Assembly (NCBI GenBank): GCA_026770575.1
Contig: MU657868.1
Span: 10,129 to 22,045 of the forward strand
Direction of reading: 5' to 3'
Length of the DNA: 11,917 nt
Source: Pelagophyceae sp. CCMP2097
Lineage: Eukaryota; Sar; Pelagophyceae
Positions 1 to 7,804 of the stretch are shown here, piece after piece; within the stretch, counting starts at the first letter, position 1; each line of letters opens with the position of its first letter. The translations under genes and the position numbers were made by a program. A model generated the notes under the pieces. The model was not told the origin of the DNA. It made no database searches and saw only the letters and a list, made by a program, of their open reading frames with translations.

Positions 1-700
1 TTAGTTAAATAATTTCAATTATTTACGTGGGCATTGCAATGGGATTTGGCTGTATCCTTCGGGTCCTCCGTGTGCCTCCGGCGCGCTCTTGTAATAAGTA
101 CAATTGTAATTCTCGAATATCGCCAAAAGCGAGTCAATTTTTAAAAGTCACACAAAAGTTCAGAAATATTTTAATTTCATATAAAATCAAAGTTATGGAC
201 CATTTCCGATATTTTTGGGTGCATATTTGGGTTTCCGGATTTTAAAATTATGGACAGCAGAACTCCCCCGTCAGAATATTTAATAATTAATTAGTTACTG
301 GGGGACAAGGAGGAAATCAGCAAGACTTAGTACGAAAATCCCGAAGGCTGAACCTCAACACCAAAAGATCAGACTTCCTGCCAAAAATCGTAGATTCTGA
401 CCTCCATTTCAGCTGAAATGGAAGCAATAACCTTGATTTTCACATGAAATAGAGTCAAATCTCTTGATTTTCACACGAAATTGCTGTATTTAAATTATTG
501 AGTGACGTTTTTGGAAATATTGAAAAAGTCCATAAATTTTAAAATATTTTCCGACCACAGAAAACGTACTACGAAATATTAACAGGGTTCTCCGCGTAGT
601 GAGAACTGGGAAGTTGGCTGAGCCCCCCAGTAATTGATTTTGGAAATTTTTCCAGGCCTTTTGTCAGCACCGATGGCATCTCTGAGTCGCCAAAATAGGG
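1..700. other. AT-rich gene-free block
   Basis: This stretch is much richer in A and T than the rest of the window, and composition changes sharply around 690-720. No open frame in it looks like a protein. It holds a near-perfect 19-base direct repeat (432-450 and 463-481, one mismatch, CTTGATTTTCACA core). It also holds an inverted pair, TTTTAAAATTATGGAC at 240-255 against GTCCATAAATTTTAAAA at 528-544, with one extra base in the second arm. It could be intergenic DNA or an eroded mobile element. No transposase remnant or clear terminal repeat with target-site duplication was found. Confidence 0.5.
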
Positions 701-904
701 TCTGACGCTTGAACCGCCACGACGTCGAGAGGACAAGACTCGCTCGCGCGCCCTTGACTCAGCACTAGAGCGTGGTCGTCCTCGGTAGTGCCTGCGAGGC
801 CCTTCCACGAGCATTCACGGCGCAGCTCTTTCGGAGCCGCGTTGAACGGGCTGAACACCACGTCAGCTCAGACCAGCGCCAAGACGAAGGACCGCCACGC
901 CACG

Positions 905-1894
905 ATGGCCGACCCGCCGGCCGCCGAAGACGCCCTGCTGCGTGGTCTGCGACGCGCCGGGTGGCCCGCATTGCACCAAGTGCAAATCCCGGCATTATTG
1001 CGGCAAGGCGTGCCAGCTCGTCCTGGCGCGAGCGCGGGCACAAGGCGCAGTGCAAGCAGCTGGCCGCCGACTTCCAGGACCGCCTTCTGGATACGCTCAT
1101 GCCGGCGAAGCTGAAGATCAAGGAGGCGCCGGTCATCGTTGAGGACGCCGCGCCGGCTTATGGTTCGACAGCGGCGGCGCGCTTATCGGCTGCTCGGACG
1201 ACATCGACGGCGGTGGTCAAGGCCAGTGCGCTGAACGACGACACCCCGGACTGGCGGGGCACGTGTGCCATCTGCTTGGACGTGCTCCCACAGGAAGATG
1301 ACCGGCAAATGTTCTACGACTGCTGCTGCAAGAAGATTTGCACGGCCTGCTCCGACAAGTGCCGCGGCAGCGCGACGAGCGCTGCCCGCTCTGCCGAACA
1401 CTAGCCTCCGAGTCGGTTGCCGAGCAGCTGAGCAGGCTGTAGAAGCACGTGGACAAGGGGACTCGGAACGCCGACTCGGAGGCGCACTACATGCTCGGAG
1501 GCGCGTACCAGCTGGGTCAACTGGGCCTCAAGATCAGTCGCAAGCGCGCGTTCCAACTAGTCGAGAGCGCTGCGGCGCAAGGACACGCACAAGCGCAGAC
1601 GAAACTGGGCAATTTTTATCATTTTGGGAACGGCGTCAAGATAAACTACCAAGCTGCCGTGCAGTGGTACCGACGTGCAGCCAACCAAGGCTATCATGAT
1701 GCTCAATTCAACCTCGGGCAGATGCTCCGCCGGGGCATGGGCGTAGCGCAGTCGTACGACGCCGCCGTGAAGTGGTACAGTCTCCCGGCGCGGCGCAGCA
1801 GGGCGACATGAACGCGCTCTACAACCTCGGCGCGTGTTACGCAAGCGGTCAAGGCGTGGCGCACCTCGCGGCGAACCCTCGTCGACGGACATGA
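905..1894 (+). pseudogene. Broken MYND finger - RING-like - Sel1-repeat protein gene
   Basis: Three domains can be read in order, but not in one frame. A start-like MADPPAAEDA (905) is followed, in the next frame, by a MYND zinc finger (936-1015). This has CCVVC, then HCTKC, then HYCGKACQ. The finger's end, SWRERGHKAQC, lies in a third frame from 1021. A RING-like motif starts CAIC near 1264 and continues CCCKKICTAC; its last pair, CPLC (1383), is again in another frame. Sel1-like repeats follow (about 1488-1785: AEAHY-like start, GNFYHFGNGVKINYQAA, then QFNLGQMLRRGMGVAQSYDA), preceded by an in-frame TAG at 1440. The last Sel1 piece (NALYNLGACYASGQGV) is in yet another frame and ends at TGA 1892-1894. 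MYND-RING-Sel1 proteins form large families in stramenopile algae, and their Sel1 repeats act as protein-binding solenoids. Domain spacing is preserved across each frame change, so indels fit better than introns. Poor sequence quality is the alternative explanation. Confidence 0.75.
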
Positions 1895-1980
1895 TCGCCA
1901 TTGCGGCCGACTCGGGCGACATCATGATCATCGATTCGGTCGATTCCAAGCCGCCCCAGGCGTGCCATCGGCTCGCTTTT

Positions 1981-1987
1981 TATAAAG
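1981..1987 (+). promoter_or_regulatory. Possible TATA box
   Basis: TATAAAG follows a short T run. No convincing gene starts downstream, so this is only a sequence match in a gene-poor region. Confidence 0.15.
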
Positions 1988-2113
1988 TACCCGCGCCGTT
2001 GCCTTTGCTTCGAACTTGAACAGTTCTTGCGAATCCGACGAGCGGCTTCAAAGATCACATTCTTGCAAGCTGGAGTAAAGACCCCCCATGTTCTCTTTCT
2101 ACGGAAATCCGCA

Positions 2114-2150
2114 CTTCAACGACACGCGTCGCGTAAGCCACCCCGAGCGG
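2114..2150 (+). repeat. 37-bp dispersed direct repeat, copy A
   Basis: This copy shares an uninterrupted 18-base core (ACGACACGCGTCGCGTAA) and similar flanks with copy B at 2346-2382. On the minus strand copy B reads Tyr-Ala-Thr-Arg-Val-Val-Glu, and copy A can encode the same peptide in another frame. This suggests a duplicated and diverged segment, not chance similarity. Confidence 0.7.
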
Positions 2151-2418
2151 CCCATGATGAGGTTGCGAGAAACATTTCTGCCGAAGCCTCTTTATTCGCC
2201 AATTCAGCCTTCACGCCTCCAGCCTCGCTGCAGTACACGCACCTCCTCTTCTCCACGCTGAAAGTCCCCTGAACATTCTTTAACGCACCCTGTTGCCACT
2301 GCCAGTGTTGGAATTTGACCGAGTACACCTCGTCCACGCCCTGCTCTTCCACGACACGCGTCGCGTAAATCATCCCCCGTGGAACATACGTCAGTGACAG
2401 ATGGTGTCTTATTTTCAT
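2116..2418 (-). CDS. Unrecognised hypothetical protein fragment
   Basis: An ATG-initiated open frame of 100 codons on the minus strand (ATG 2418-2416). The middle part looks more protein-like than random frames here. It has charged and aromatic residues (VVEEQGVDEVYSVKFQHWQW) followed by a CxxC pair in KRRCVYC. The C-terminal third (from about EASAEMF) looks like noise. I do not recognise a family. The paired cysteines could be half of a small zinc-binding motif, but no second pair follows. The open frame continues upstream of the ATG into the duplicated segment 2385-2482. It may be an exon, a decayed gene fragment or chance. Confidence 0.25.
   Translation of the reverse strand: MKIRHHLSLTYVPRGMIYATRVVEEQGVDEVYSVKFQHWQWQQGALKNVQGTFSVEKRRCVYCSEAGGVKAELANKEASAEMFLATSSWAARGGLRDACR
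2346..2382 (+). repeat. 37-bp dispersed direct repeat, copy B
   Basis: Partner of copy A (2114-2150), 232 bases downstream. It lies inside the weak minus-strand open frame 2418-2116. Confidence 0.7.
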
Positions 2419-2482
2419 GTCAACAGCCGCTCCTTGATGTTCAGTCTCGGCTGCCTCTTGGATCAAGTGGTTTTCTCACCCC
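2385..2482 (+). repeat. ~100-bp direct repeat, copy 1
   Basis: From CATACGTCAGTGACAG to TTTTCTCACCCC. It matches copy 2 (2516-2617) almost base for base. The differences are a shifted T in the TCTTATTTT / TCTTTATTT stretch and a missing TCGG near the middle. Confidence 0.9.
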
Positions 2483-2515
2483 CGGCACTGGGACCGGAAT
2501 TCCCTTTCGCCAGGG

Positions 2516-2617
2516 CATACGTCAGTGACAGATGGTGTCTTTATTTCATGTCAACAGCCGCTCCTTGATGTTCAGTCTCGGTCGGCTGCCTCTTGGATCA
2601 AGTGGTTTTCTTACCCC
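2516..2617 (+). repeat. ~100-bp direct repeat, copy 2
   Basis: Second copy, offset by 131 bases, with a 33-base unrelated spacer between copies. It carries a four-base tandem duplication (CTCGGTCGGCTG against CTCGGCTG in copy 1), the kind of slippage change expected after a recent local duplication. Confidence 0.9.
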
Positions 2618-2706
2618 GTGGGCCCAACTTGCCCAAGAGGCCCACGAGGATTTAAATCAAACCTCTTTATCGTCAATATCGCCGCATTTGGCACTGCTTC
2701 TTCTTC

Positions 2707-2713
2707 TATATAT
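2707..2713. promoter_or_regulatory. Possible TATA-like element
   Basis: TATATAT sits between the duplicated segment and the palindrome cluster. It could serve either strand. No secure gene starts nearby. Confidence 0.12.
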
Positions 2714-2790
2714 GCACTCCACACTGGCAGAGGCTGCTTAAAAACCAACAGACGGACCGTCGCTGCTGGACTCCACATCTTCTTCTATTA

Positions 2791-2835
2791 CTAGGAATTC
2801 CTAGTGACTAGATCTAGGAGATTCCTACAATTGTA
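2791..2835. repeat. Cluster of three perfect short palindromes
   Basis: CTAGGAATTCCTAG (2791-2804), CTAGATCTAG (2808-2817) and TACAATTGTA (2826-2835) fall within 45 bases, and the first two share CTAG ends. Function is unknown. Candidates are paired dimeric-protein sites or an excision footprint of a lost element. Confidence 0.5.
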
Positions 2836-2972
2836 CAAGGGGTATCGGCGATGACGCCGAGGACTTTCTGTCCATCGCAGTTTTCGTCGGTTGGATTTTG
2901 GCTCTGTTGGGAGTGATAGAGGACGTCGCGCTGAGTCCGGAAATGCCGAGACCCACAAAAATCTTCTGTTAA
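2808..2972 (+). other. Coding-like fragment with one predicted membrane segment
   Basis: This open stretch between a TGA (2805-2807) and a TAA (2970-2972) encodes 54 residues without a useful ATG start. It contains an acidic lead (GIGDDAED), then a run of about 20 mostly hydrophobic residues (FLSIAVFVGWILALLGVI), then ED and a polar tail. The hydrophobic run has the length and make-up of a transmembrane helix. It could be an exon of an unmodelled gene, a gene remnant or chance. No family is recognised. Confidence 0.2.
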
Positions 2973-3557
2973 AAACGCTCAAGCTGGAAATCCAAACGTC
3001 TGTTTTGGCTCGTCTGAAGCGCCACTCGCGGCACTCGTATGGGATTCGTCATATACCACCCCAGTACGTATGGGCCCGCCCCGTCACATAGCCAGAATTT
3101 CGAATCCTGCGATCCTGCGATGGTCAGCCGGGCCCGAACCTTCGCAATACGGAGGCAAAATCAGTTCAAAATCAAGGTAATGATTTTATCAAGTCCAAAA
3201 TATTGGGGGAAACGCTTGTTCACGCCCTTGCAAGGCGCCCTCCTCGAGGCTGATCATGTCACGGACACCCCGGGGGGCAGGGAGACCCATAGCGACCACG
3301 CCCACCCCCGCAGGCGGCCTTGGGAGGCACAAACTTGCGCCCATTGCAGTGCCAGTGAGATCGGCTTGATCGCCGATACCCCGCGTATCTTGTCGCCTAC
3401 AAGATGCACAGCTGCTCGCCGCACCGAGGTTGGGGAAAAAAACTTTGAAAAGCTCAGCCTCGCACTGCCGCGCGGGCGCTGGGCCGCGGCCTGCATGCGC
3501 AGGGACCCAGATCCTGCCGCTCGACGCCGGGAGGTCCCTCCTGGGCCTCGGAGGCGC
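2973..3557. other. Gene-poor stretch upstream of the WD40 gene
   Basis: The WD40 reading frame is open back to about 3039, but the translation there is compositionally noisy and unlike the domain downstream. I therefore treat this stretch as 5' flank or untranslated leader. GC content rises from about 3220 onward. No TATA box was found close to the start at 3558. The only small repeat seen is CCTGCGAT twice in a row near 3107-3122. Confidence 0.4.
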
Positions 3558-4448
3558 ATGTTCTTTGTCCACTCGCCCCCTGCAGGCGGCAAGGTCTCCG
3601 ACGATGGGCCTCGCTCGCTCTCCGAGGAAGATGCGTCTCGCTCCTCTTCCTCGCCGGTCCTCGACGTCTTCGAGCAGCCCGACCTGCTCACGCCCATCCT
3701 CCGGCTGGCGGCCTCGCCGCACGCCCTCCTCGTCACGAAGCAAGTCGTCCGAGAGTCGCGAACATTGGCGCCCGTCGTGCGCAGACTCGTATGGGAGGAT
3801 CAGATTTTCAAGGGCACGGCCATCCTCAAGGGGCACACCTTCGCCGTCTTGAGCTGCGCCTTTTCGCCCGACGGCAGGCGCATCGCGACGGCATGCGCAA
3901 GCCACGACAAGACGGTGCGGCTCTGGGACGCCGAGACGGGCGCGCTCAAAAAAACGCTCGTGGGACACGGCGGCAGCGTCTGGTGCTGCGCGTTCTCGGC
4001 CGACGACACGCGCGTTGTCACGGCGAGCGAGGACGGGACGGCGCGGCTCTGGGACGCCACGACGGGCGCGCTGCAGACGACTCTTCAAGGACACACCGGC
4101 GACGTCGTCCGCAGCTGCGCGCTCTCGAGCGACGGCACGCGTTTCGTAACGGCGAGCATGGACGGCACGGCGCGGCTCTGTGACGCCGCGACGGGCGCGC
4201 TGCTGACGACGCTCGAGGGGCACACCGACGTCTGGAGCTGCGCGTTCTCGCCAGACGGCACGCGCGTCGTGACGGCGAGCTGGAACAAGACGGCGCAGCT
4301 CTGGGACGCCGAGACGGGCGCGCTGCAGGCGACGCTCCGGGGGCACACCGGCTTCGTCAAGTGCTGCGCGTTCTCGCCCGATGGCACGCGCGTCGTGACA
4401 GGAAGCAATGACAGGACGGTGCGGCTCTGGGACGCCGCACTCAGATAA
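3558..4448 (+). CDS. WD40-repeat protein, five repeats
   Basis: A 296-residue single-exon frame. From residue 92 there are five WD40 repeats in tandem. Each has a Gly-His (GH) start, a CAFSPDGTRVVTAS-type strand and a closing LWDA; for example GHTFAVLSCAFSPDG and DKTVRLWDAETGALK. The third repeat closes with LCDA, so its Trp is lost. Repeats are strongly alike, implying internal duplication. Residues 33-85 (LDVFEQPDLLTPIL onward, ending RRLVWEDQIF) look like the helical F-box-like lead often found before such repeats, but I cannot confirm an F-box. Most WD40 propellers have seven blades. Five repeats and a stop right after LWDAALR suggest a shortened gene, or a propeller completed by a partner. 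WD40 proteins are protein-binding scaffolds, and the partner here is unknown. The start at 3558 is chosen because the upstream in-frame extension to 3039 looks non-coding. Confidence 0.8.
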   Translation: MFFVHSPPAGGKVSDDGPRSLSEEDASRSSSSPVLDVFEQPDLLTPILRLAASPHALLVTKQVVRESRTLAPVVRRLVWEDQIFKGTAILKGHTFAVLSCAFSPDGRRIATACASHDKTVRLWDAETGALKKTLVGHGGSVWCCAFSADDTRVVTASEDGTARLWDATTGALQTTLQGHTGDVVRSCALSSDGTRFVTASMDGTARLCDAATGALLTTLEGHTDVWSCAFSPDGTRVVTASWNKTAQLWDAETGALQATLRGHTGFVKCCAFSPDGTRVVTGSNDRTVRLWDAALR

Positions 4449-4724
4449 GAGCAACCGCGGCATCCGATTGCTCCCACGACGGGCCGCCTCGGGGTCGATC
4501 ACGCCCCCCGGGTGTGCCTCCCGGAGCCGTGTCGACCGCCGCCGGTAGTTCACCCTGGAGGTGGTCTTTGAGTCGCTCGGCGGCGCCAGCGGAGTATTCC
4601 GACGGCGTCGACCGATGTCAGGAGTGGACGCCAAAAGGAGATTATTCTTAAAAAGAGACTGCGCAGCCGCGCACTGCGCAGCCGCGCCCACGAGGCCGCC
4701 GACGACGGCGTGGTGGTGGAGGAT
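4449..4724. other. Convergent 3' region between WD40 and LRR genes
   Basis: No independent gene is seen. The LRR frame stays open on the minus strand through this stretch, but recognisable repeats stop at about 4725. A 15-base unit, CTGCGCAGCCGCGC(A/C), is repeated twice in tandem at 4659-4688. Confidence 0.4.
4659..4688. repeat. 15-bp tandem repeat, two copies
   Basis: CTGCGCAGCCGCGCA is followed directly by CTGCGCAGCCGCGCC. If translated on the minus strand it gives a short Ala/Gln/Cys duplication. Confidence 0.85.
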
Positions 4725-5159
4725 GCCGCGGCAAAACGACAGGTTCAGCGACTTAAGCGCCGCGCAGTCGGCGAGCCGCACGTGGAGCGCAGTGAGGCCT
4801 TTGCAATGCGTTAGATCCAGCGACGTCAGCGCCGCGCAGTCGGCGAGCCGCTCGGGCAGCGTGTCGAGACCGGTACACCCCAACAGCATCAGCGTCTTCA
4901 GCGCCACACAGTCGCCGAGCCGCTCTGGCAGCGCAGTTAGGCCGGGGCACAGCTTTAGCGTCTTCAGCTGGCGGAACGTGCGGTCGACGACCGCCGCGAA
5001 GACCGCCGCGAACGCGGCCGTGTCCGGCGCCGCGCGCCCGGTGAGACGCACGACCTCGACGTTCTGCAGGGCGGCCTTGCGGGCGCCGCGGCTCACGGGC
5101 ATGACGGTCGCCCAGGCCTCGCGCGTCTTGAGCAAGGCCGCCGCGCGCCCGAGGGTCAT
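4725..5159 (-). CDS. Leucine-rich-repeat protein (3' end unresolved)
   Basis: ATG at 5159-5157 opens MTLGRAAALLKTREAW. After a helical lead of about 64 residues come three full leucine-rich repeats of 22-24 residues and the start of a fourth (residues 65-145). They follow the pattern LKTLxLxxCxGLxxLPERLxDCxA; clear examples are LKTLMLLGCTGLDTLPERL and LTSLDLTHCKGLTAL. These form a curved protein-binding surface, and the ligand is unknown. The gene is divergent from the sorting nexin (254 bases between starts), so the two may share a promoter region. Repeats end at about 4725. The same frame has no stop until 3189, but beyond 4448 it is simply the antisense of the WD40 repeats. The true 3' end is therefore not visible; an intron or a short unstructured tail is likely. 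The LRR tract is short for the family, so the gene may be truncated. Confidence 0.65.
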
Positions 5160-5412
5160 TGACGCGGAGTCCGTGCTCGCGCCGCCGATTCGGGCCGGAG
5201 AACCTATCGCCGGCCGTCTCCGCCGCGGGTGACAAATTTCCCGGCGCACCTTTTGCGATCGCCAAAAAGTCTTGCACAGGCCCGGGTCTCGCAGAGCTTG
5301 CGTGCTCGGCCACCGTCGACGCCCGTCGACGCCGTCTCGTACGCGCGGTCCGGTGTTGCTGGTTGCGGGCGGGGCCCCCGGGCTTGCTTGCTTAAAATCC
5401 ACCCTGGTTTTC

Positions 5413-7545
5413 ATGGCGGACATGGTGCCGGAAGACGGCCACGGCGCGCTGCTGCTGCATCTGGCCCGCGCGGATATTTCCGCGCTGGCCTCCAAAGAAA
5501 CCCGCGGCCACTTCGGCGACCGGCTCCGCGTCACCGTCGGCGAGCCGAAGAGGAGAACCGAGGCGTTGCAAGTGTTCATCGTGTACAAAGTAAGTGCCAC
5601 TGCGTCGGGGGCCGTGCCCTCGAGCGTGAGAGACTCTCGAGCAGCCTCTCGAGCATTGATGCGCGCGTCGGATCCCGGTCGAGCGTGGCGACGTCCCGGT
5701 CGAGCGTGGCGATCCCGGTCGAGCGTGGCGACGCCGGACCCCAGTAGGGCGCCGTTTCGAGCGGCAGACTCTGGGAGCGTGGTGGCGGACCCCGCTCTGG
5801 AAAACGCGACCGACGGGAGGGGCGGTGACGCGCGCCCCAGGTGACGACGAAGCTGGACGACGTCGAGGTCGGATCCGTCTGCCGGTAAGATCGAAACATA
5901 AAACCGAGGCCCGTGGACGCAGCAAACGGACGACGGTGCCAGAGCTTCCTCGGGCGGCCGACGCTTGCCCGAGATGCTTTGTAGGCGCTATTCCGACTTT
6001 TGCTGGCTGCAAAAGGCTTTAGCCACGGGCTGCTCCGGCGCCGTGCTGCCCGCGTTGCCTCAAAAACAGTCCGTTGGCCGCTTCGACGACGACTTTGTGG
6101 AACAGCGCCGCCTCGAGCTGCAGAGCTTCGTCAACGACGTCTCCCGGCACCCCGAGGCTTTGGCGGGGCAGAGGTGCTTTGCCGCCTTCCTTCAGGCCAC
6201 GGATACCTCTTTTTCCACCTTCAAATCCCTCTTCAAGGCCGACGCTCCGACGCAGCAACCGGGCCGGCCGAAGAATAGAATGCCGGAGCCCGTGTTTGCG
6301 AGCGTGGCGTCTTACGCGGATGCCGTTGAAGATGCGGATGGCAAGTGCCAGCTGCGCGTCCGAGGGGTGTTAAAGGCTTCATTGCAGCTCGGTGATGCTC
6401 TTGGCGAACTCGGCATCGCCTTTGCCGCCGTCGCGGAGGACTGCATGCCGCGCAACGCGCCCAGGACCGCCGCGCGCGCATGGTGTGTAGCGGCGTCGAC
6501 GCGATTGCGCCCGGGAAAGGCGATGCTCGTAGAGGCGTTGGAAACAGCAAGGAGCCCGGAAAGGTGTTGGAAAGGCAGACGGAGAGTGGCAGAAGCGAGA
6601 GTTGCGTGCAAAGACGTTTAAATCGTCAGGTTGCGCGCCGCCGGCTGCCACGCCTCCCTCGGCGACTCTTCCGAGGCCGCCGCCGCCGCCGCCGCGCGCG
6701 CGACGCAGGACATTGCCGCGCTGGCGAGGGCGCACGCAAATCGCGACGCTTCGGCCCTGGAGCAGAACGTTGCAGGGAGGGTTTCAGCGGACGGCGCTCT
6801 CCGCGCGGCGCTGTCCCAAAGGAGGGACTGCGCAGAGGTCCTACGCTTGAGCGCCAAGCGCGCGGCGGCGGCGGCGAAGCAGCTCGGGAAGCTGCGCGCA
6901 TCGCAGCCGTTTGATGATGGGGGGGTGAAGAAGGGACCTACGTGGACTGGGATGGATCTGATGAAACAAGCACTTTCCACCAAACAGTCCCCCGCCGAGA
7001 AGATCGCGCGCGCCGCGGGCGACTACGACTGCGCGGCGGCGCAGCTCGACGCGGCGCAGCAGGCGCTCGCCGACTGCGATGCACGGCTCGGGCGAGAGGT
7101 CGGGCGCTTCGAAGTGCGTCACCTTGACATCGAGCATTTGGGGCCACACCTTGAGATCGTGTCGGACACTGTGGCATCCCTCGAGTCGCGAGGTGGAGCG
7201 CGGCGCGGCGCTGCGGGACTTGGTCAAAGATTACGCCCAAACACGTATCGCCTACCTCGACGAGGAACGCGCCGTCTGGACCCAGCTCGCAAACGGCCTC
7301 GACACCGCCGACAAAGCCCTCGGCGACTTTACAGACGACGACGGTGAGCGGACCTCTTCATAAGGTGGTGCCTGAAGAATTCGATGGCCGCCCTTTCCTA
7401 CTATTCTCTCCCAGGCGACGACGACAACGACGCGCCGCCGCCCGCGCGCGCGGCGCCGCACCTCTCGCCGTCAGTGTGCGGCAGCGAAGAGGCTCGCAAG
7501 AGCCGGCTCAGCACCGATAGCGTACCCGACACCATACCCGTCTAG
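5413..7545 (+). CDS. Sorting nexin, PX-BAR type (six exons)
   Basis: Exons 5413-5589, 5841-5884, 5985-6482, 6630-7113, 7193-7343 and 7415-7545 join in frame to 494 residues. Every junction is GT-AG (donors GTAAGT, GTAAGA, GTGTGT, GTGCGT, GTGAGC); introns are 251, 100, 147, 79 and 71 bases. Residues 37-145 form a PX domain. The second exon junction rebuilds RRYSDF (74-79), whose Arg-Tyr binds the 3-phosphate of PI3P. LPALPQK follows, then an Arg-rich helix start (EQRRLELQSF) and HPEALAGQRCFAAFL. Residues 190-451 are long Ala/Leu/Arg helices with LGDALGELG near the start and DYAQTRIAYLDEERAVW near the end, the pattern of SNX-BAR (SNX1/2/Vps5-like) dimer arms. The tail (452-494) is acidic then Pro/Ser-rich. 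Family role: membrane curvature sensing and retromer-type cargo sorting on endosomes. Which SNX subfamily it belongs to is uncertain. Exon 1 start is the first ATG with a continuous frame; exon 3/4 and 4/5 junctions were chosen by frame and motif continuity. Confidence 0.85.
5673..5731 (+). repeat. 19-bp tandem repeat inside sorting-nexin intron 1
   Basis: TCCCGGTCGAGCGTGGCGA occurs three times without mismatch, starting at 5673, 5694 and 5713; a two-base CG separates the first two copies. The array explains much of why this intron (251 bases) is longer than the gene's others (71-147). Confidence 0.9.
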
Positions 7546-7804
7546 CCCGCTTCCCCGCCGGCCCGGAGGCATGCGGCATCGCCCATGCATGCCCTCTGGG
7601 ACGCGCCTCCCGAGGGCGATCCTTATGTATACATTCCAACTGCTCCCAGAGGGGTTCCTGGTAGGCAGCTTTTTTTATTAAGGCGGCGCAGCATGCGAGG
7701 CGTCTCGCCTCGGCTGGCGCCGCGGCCGTTTTCGCGTCAGGCGTGGCCGCAGGGCGGGACTCCAGGCCTACGTTTTGCGTACCAGCGGGAACATGAAAGC
7801 CTAG
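7546..7804. other. Convergent intergenic region
   Basis: This lies between the sorting-nexin stop (7543-7545) and the hydrolase stop (7805-7807, minus). No gene was seen. A short stem-loop, CGAGGC / GCCTCG with a five-base loop at 7696-7712, and a T7 run near 7671 could belong to 3' ends, but no clear polyadenylation signal is evident. Confidence 0.5.

Noticed and set aside
2027..2272. Plus-strand 81-codon open frame
   Set aside because: It starts at a non-ATG codon and has no protein-like pattern.
3039..3557. Upstream extension of the WD40 reading frame
   Set aside because: The translation is compositionally noisy and the first convincing start is at 3558.
3791..4183. Alternative-frame open reading frames across the WD40 gene
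   Set aside because: Shadows produced by GC-rich repeated codons; no family resemblance.
6480..6914. Plus-strand basic open frame inside the sorting nexin
   Set aside because: It overlaps intron 3 and exon 4 in the wrong frame; the PX-BAR frame explains the region.
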